A stretch of 64,000 nt of DNA from Armatimonadota bacterium (GTDB lineage Bacteria > Armatimonadota > Fimbriimonadia > Fimbriimonadales > Fimbriimonadaceae). The stretch lies in the NCBI GenBank assembly GCA_027451905.1, contig DAIDHV010000004.1, positions 124,001 through 188,000 of the forward strand. The letters are read 5' to 3'. The notes under the pieces are model-generated. The model did no database searches. It was not told the DNA's origin and saw only the letters and a program-made list of their open reading frames with translations. Made by a program: the position numbers and the translations under genes. This document shows positions 62,190 through 64,000 of the stretch, in pieces. Each line of letters starts with the position of its first letter. Within the stretch, counting starts at the first letter, position 1.

Positions 62190-63130
62190 AACTATTTTGC
62201 GGAAACGCTCACCCCGAACTTGCTTATCGAGTGGCTGACCATCTTGGGATTGAAGTTGGCGCCATGACCAGCACCAAGTTTGCCGACGGTGAAATCCGCC
62301 TCATGGTCGAAGAAAGCGCACGAGGAAACGAAGTCTACTTACTTCAATCAACCTGTGCACCGGTTAATGACAACTGCATGGAGTTGTTTATCATGCTAGA
62401 TGCGTTTCGAAGGGCTTCGGCAAGAAGGATTACGGTGGTCATGCCTTACTACGGTTATGCACGGCAAGACAAAAAAGTAAAGCCCCGCGAGCCAATCACG
62501 GCGAAAATGGTCGCGGGATTTATAGAGAAGTCTGGCGCCGACCGTGTTGTAGCGGTCGATCTTCACGCCGAGCAAATCCAAGGGTTTTTTGATATTCCGG
62601 TTGACCATCTTTATGGGTTTCCAATTATCGGCAGACACCTCGTCGAACGCGGGTTTAGGAATCGAGATGACGTTGTAGTGGTAAGTCCAGACGTTGCTGG
62701 TGTCAGCAGGGCAAGCAAACTGGCTGAAATGTTGGGGGTGCCTTTTATCGTCATTGCGAAGCGGCGCCCGATGCCGAACCAAGTTGAAATTTTAGAAATT
62801 GTTGGTGATTTTAGGAACAAGACCTGCGTTATGATTGACGACATGATTGACACTGGTGGGTCCATCATCAACGGTGCTCAGGCCTTGATTGATCGGGGTG
62901 CCAAAGAGGTCATTGCCACTTGCAGCCACCCTGTTTTTTCCAACAATGCGGCCCAAAGGCTGCAAGAAAGCTTTATTAAAGAAATCATCTGCTTAGACAC
63001 CATTCCGCTTCAGGAATCTCAAATTATTCCAAAACTAACCATTTTGCCTTCTGCACCTTTGATTGCGGAAGCCATCAGCAGAATCCACCGGAATGAATCG
63101 GTGAGTTCGCTATTTTCAGATTGGCGTTAA
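62180..63130 (+). CDS. prs: ribose-phosphate pyrophosphokinase
   Basis: 316 residues from the ATG at 62180, preceded by a good GAGGAAG; an upstream in-frame start (62081) would lie deep inside glmU and adds no family sequence. Prs makes PRPP from ribose-5-phosphate and ATP. Key segments are LKLFCGNAHPELA, FADGEIRLMVEES, YYGYARQDKKVKPREPI, the flexible loop region and VMIDDMIDTGGSIING (PRPP loop). glmU-prs is a common operon order in several bacterial phyla. Confidence 0.97.
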   Translation: MGLKLFCGNAHPELAYRVADHLGIEVGAMTSTKFADGEIRLMVEESARGNEVYLLQSTCAPVNDNCMELFIMLDAFRRASARRITVVMPYYGYARQDKKVKPREPITAKMVAGFIEKSGADRVVAVDLHAEQIQGFFDIPVDHLYGFPIIGRHLVERGFRNRDDVVVVSPDVAGVSRASKLAEMLGVPFIVIAKRRPMPNQVEILEIVGDFRNKTCVMIDDMIDTGGSIINGAQALIDRGAKEVIATCSHPVFSNNAAQRLQESFIKEIICLDTIPLQESQIIPKLTILPSAPLIAEAISRIHRNESVSSLFSDWR

Positions 63131-63148
63131 TTCAATCAGCAACCGGGC

Positions 63149-63568
63149 ATGACTATTCAGTGGAATCTCAGACCGAGCCAGTTGAATCCAGCCAAAGGCT
63201 GGGTTATAGGTTTAGTGGGGATTTGTGCATTTTGCCTCGGGACGTTTGCCTTCGGTGGCTTGGCAATGGGAGCCGCAGGGGCGGCAATAGTCTTTGGCAG
63301 TTGCGCCGAGTACTGGCTAGGAACCAAATACCAAGTGGACTCCAAAGGTGCCAGAAGGCAGGTCGGAGTCAGCGTGACAGAAATGACGTGGGATAAGGTG
63401 AAGCGCATCGAAGTTAAACCCAATGGGGTCTTGATTTCACCCCTGACTAAGGATTCAACCCTTGGTCCATTTCGAGGCGTTTTCTTGCAGTTTGGCAAGG
63501 AAAATCGTGATCAGATTCTTGAAGCTATTCGATCGTTTGGGGGTGACTATGTTCAAGGAATGGTATGA
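63149..63568 (+). CDS. small membrane protein, unknown function
   Basis: 139 residues with two membrane helices (GWVIGLVGICAFCLGTFAFG, LAMGAAGAAIVFGS) then a soluble beta-rich tail (YQVDSKGARRQVGVSVTEMT, KRIEVKPNGVLISPL) with a PH-like look and an ending amphipathic helix. It lies 18 bp after prs and overlaps the next gene by 20 bp, so it belongs to the same operon. Confidence 0.7.
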   Translation: MTIQWNLRPSQLNPAKGWVIGLVGICAFCLGTFAFGGLAMGAAGAAIVFGSCAEYWLGTKYQVDSKGARRQVGVSVTEMTWDKVKRIEVKPNGVLISPLTKDSTLGPFRGVFLQFGKENRDQILEAIRSFGGDYVQGMV

Positions 63569-63857
63569 GCCTATGGCGGAAGAAGAAAGAGACGCCCTTT
63601 TAGAAAAACTTGCCAACATCATCATTAAGCGCAAACTAGAAGCGCCCGCGGTACTTTTCTTAGAGAGCCATCGTCCCCTTTCTTTTATAGGATCGCAAGC
63701 CGGAATTGCATTTTCTCCCTTTCTCGTGCCCTTTTTGGGCTATGACAACGTCAAAGACTATACGCGTTTGATGCAAGACAGAACTAACATTGACCGATTG
63801 ATAGATTTGATTGCCGCGCCGGAGCCCAAAACAACTGTCCAAAAGGAGCTGGGCTAA
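63549..63857 (+). CDS. small helical protein, unknown function
   Basis: 102 residues from the ATG at 63549, overlapping the previous gene by 20 bp; an earlier start at 63462 would lie in the other frame of that gene. It is rich in acidic and basic residues at the start (EPMAEEERDALLEKLANIII) and has one hydrophobic middle (FIGSQAGIAFSPFLVPFLG). Similar small proteins follow membrane genes elsewhere, but no family is certain. Confidence 0.65.
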   Translation: MFKEWYEPMAEEERDALLEKLANIIIKRKLEAPAVLFLESHRPLSFIGSQAGIAFSPFLVPFLGYDNVKDYTRLMQDRTNIDRLIDLIAAPEPKTTVQKELG

Positions 63858-63860
63858 CCG

Positions 63861-64000
63861 TTGAACATTCTCATTGCAGCTGATTGGGGAAACCAGTACA
63901 CCGATACAGGTTGGTTTGGAATTTTTGTGACCCTGACCGTGTGCACGTTTATCTTGGTTAACATATTTAGGTCTAACCAGCGGACCGCAAAAGGAGGCCA
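63861..64000 (+). CDS. membrane protein, cut by window edge
   Basis: A frame opening at TTG 63861, three bases after the previous stop, and running to the window end (46 codons): NILIAADWGNQYTDTGWFGI followed by a membrane helix (VTLTVCTFILVNIF) and a basic stretch. GGAG lies about 14 nt upstream. The tight spacing supports operon membership. Confidence 0.55.
   Translation, partial: MNILIAADWGNQYTDTGWFGIFVTLTVCTFILVNIFRSNQRTAKGG

Overview
The window is about 64 kb of a chromosome of roughly 48-50% GC, densely coding on both strands, with no phage or insertion-sequence genes. Gene content suggests a free-living bacterium with an outer membrane and an unusual mix of division proteins: a SepF and a very large DivIVA-like coiled coil beside a divergent LptD-like barrel, a PEP-CTERM protein and GroESL under a CIRCE-like site. 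Together with start sites that mostly lack Shine-Dalgarno sequences and sit 6-8 nt after a TANNNT box (leaderless transcription), this fits a deep-branching lineage such as Armatimonadota (Fimbriimonadia-like). The taxonomic call is inference, not proof.

Layout. 1-9.3 kb: gatC-gatA (minus), a degenerate YyaL-type thioredoxin-fold protein, the DivIVA-like coiled coil, a YncE-like propeller, pyrD, a quinone-oxidoreductase-like enzyme and a Bax inhibitor-1 family protein. 9.5-15.2 kb: pgk with a coupled deacetylase-like gene, then a three-gene signalling operon (histidine kinase, response regulator with an unknown output domain, stand-alone KdpD N-terminal protein). 15.4-19.3 kb: Lrp/AsnC regulator, M3 oligoendopeptidase and an NFACT/RqcH protein. 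19.3-24.3 kb: a minus-strand operon of ECF sigma factor, anti-sigma factor, polytopic membrane protein and GlnD-like uridylyltransferase, with ATGA overlaps. 24.5-38.4 kb: LptD-like protein, glycogen debranching enzyme, propeller protein, a divergent oxidase/GH10 xylanase pair bracketed by inverted copies of a structured repeat of about 155 bp, aminopeptidase, Gfo/Idh/MocA oxidoreductase, uncharacterised proteins and argG.

38.4-46.6 kb is the accessory-looking part: five DinB-family genes or remnants, a VOC-GNAT fusion, YCII, DUF1801, DUF2892, a PEP-CTERM propeller, an autoregulated ArsR-SRPBCC pair, a composite pseudogene, and a tRNA-Glu whose 3' half is duplicated 214 bp away like an attachment site. 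46.6-56.8 kb: penicillin-acylase-like hydrolase, uncharacterised secreted protein, small membrane protein, nadE, large zinc metalloprotease, class A beta-lactamase-like hydrolase, diguanylate cyclase and exported MsrA. 56.8-64 kb is core: groESL, alkyltransferase-like protein, sepF, upp, glmU-prs (overlapping) and small membrane genes, the last running off the end.

The strongest candidates for something undescribed are the repeat-bracketed xylanase/oxidase module, the kinase-regulator-KdpD trio, and the ECF sigma operon that ends in GlnD. The leaderless promoter architecture is the clearest window-wide pattern.
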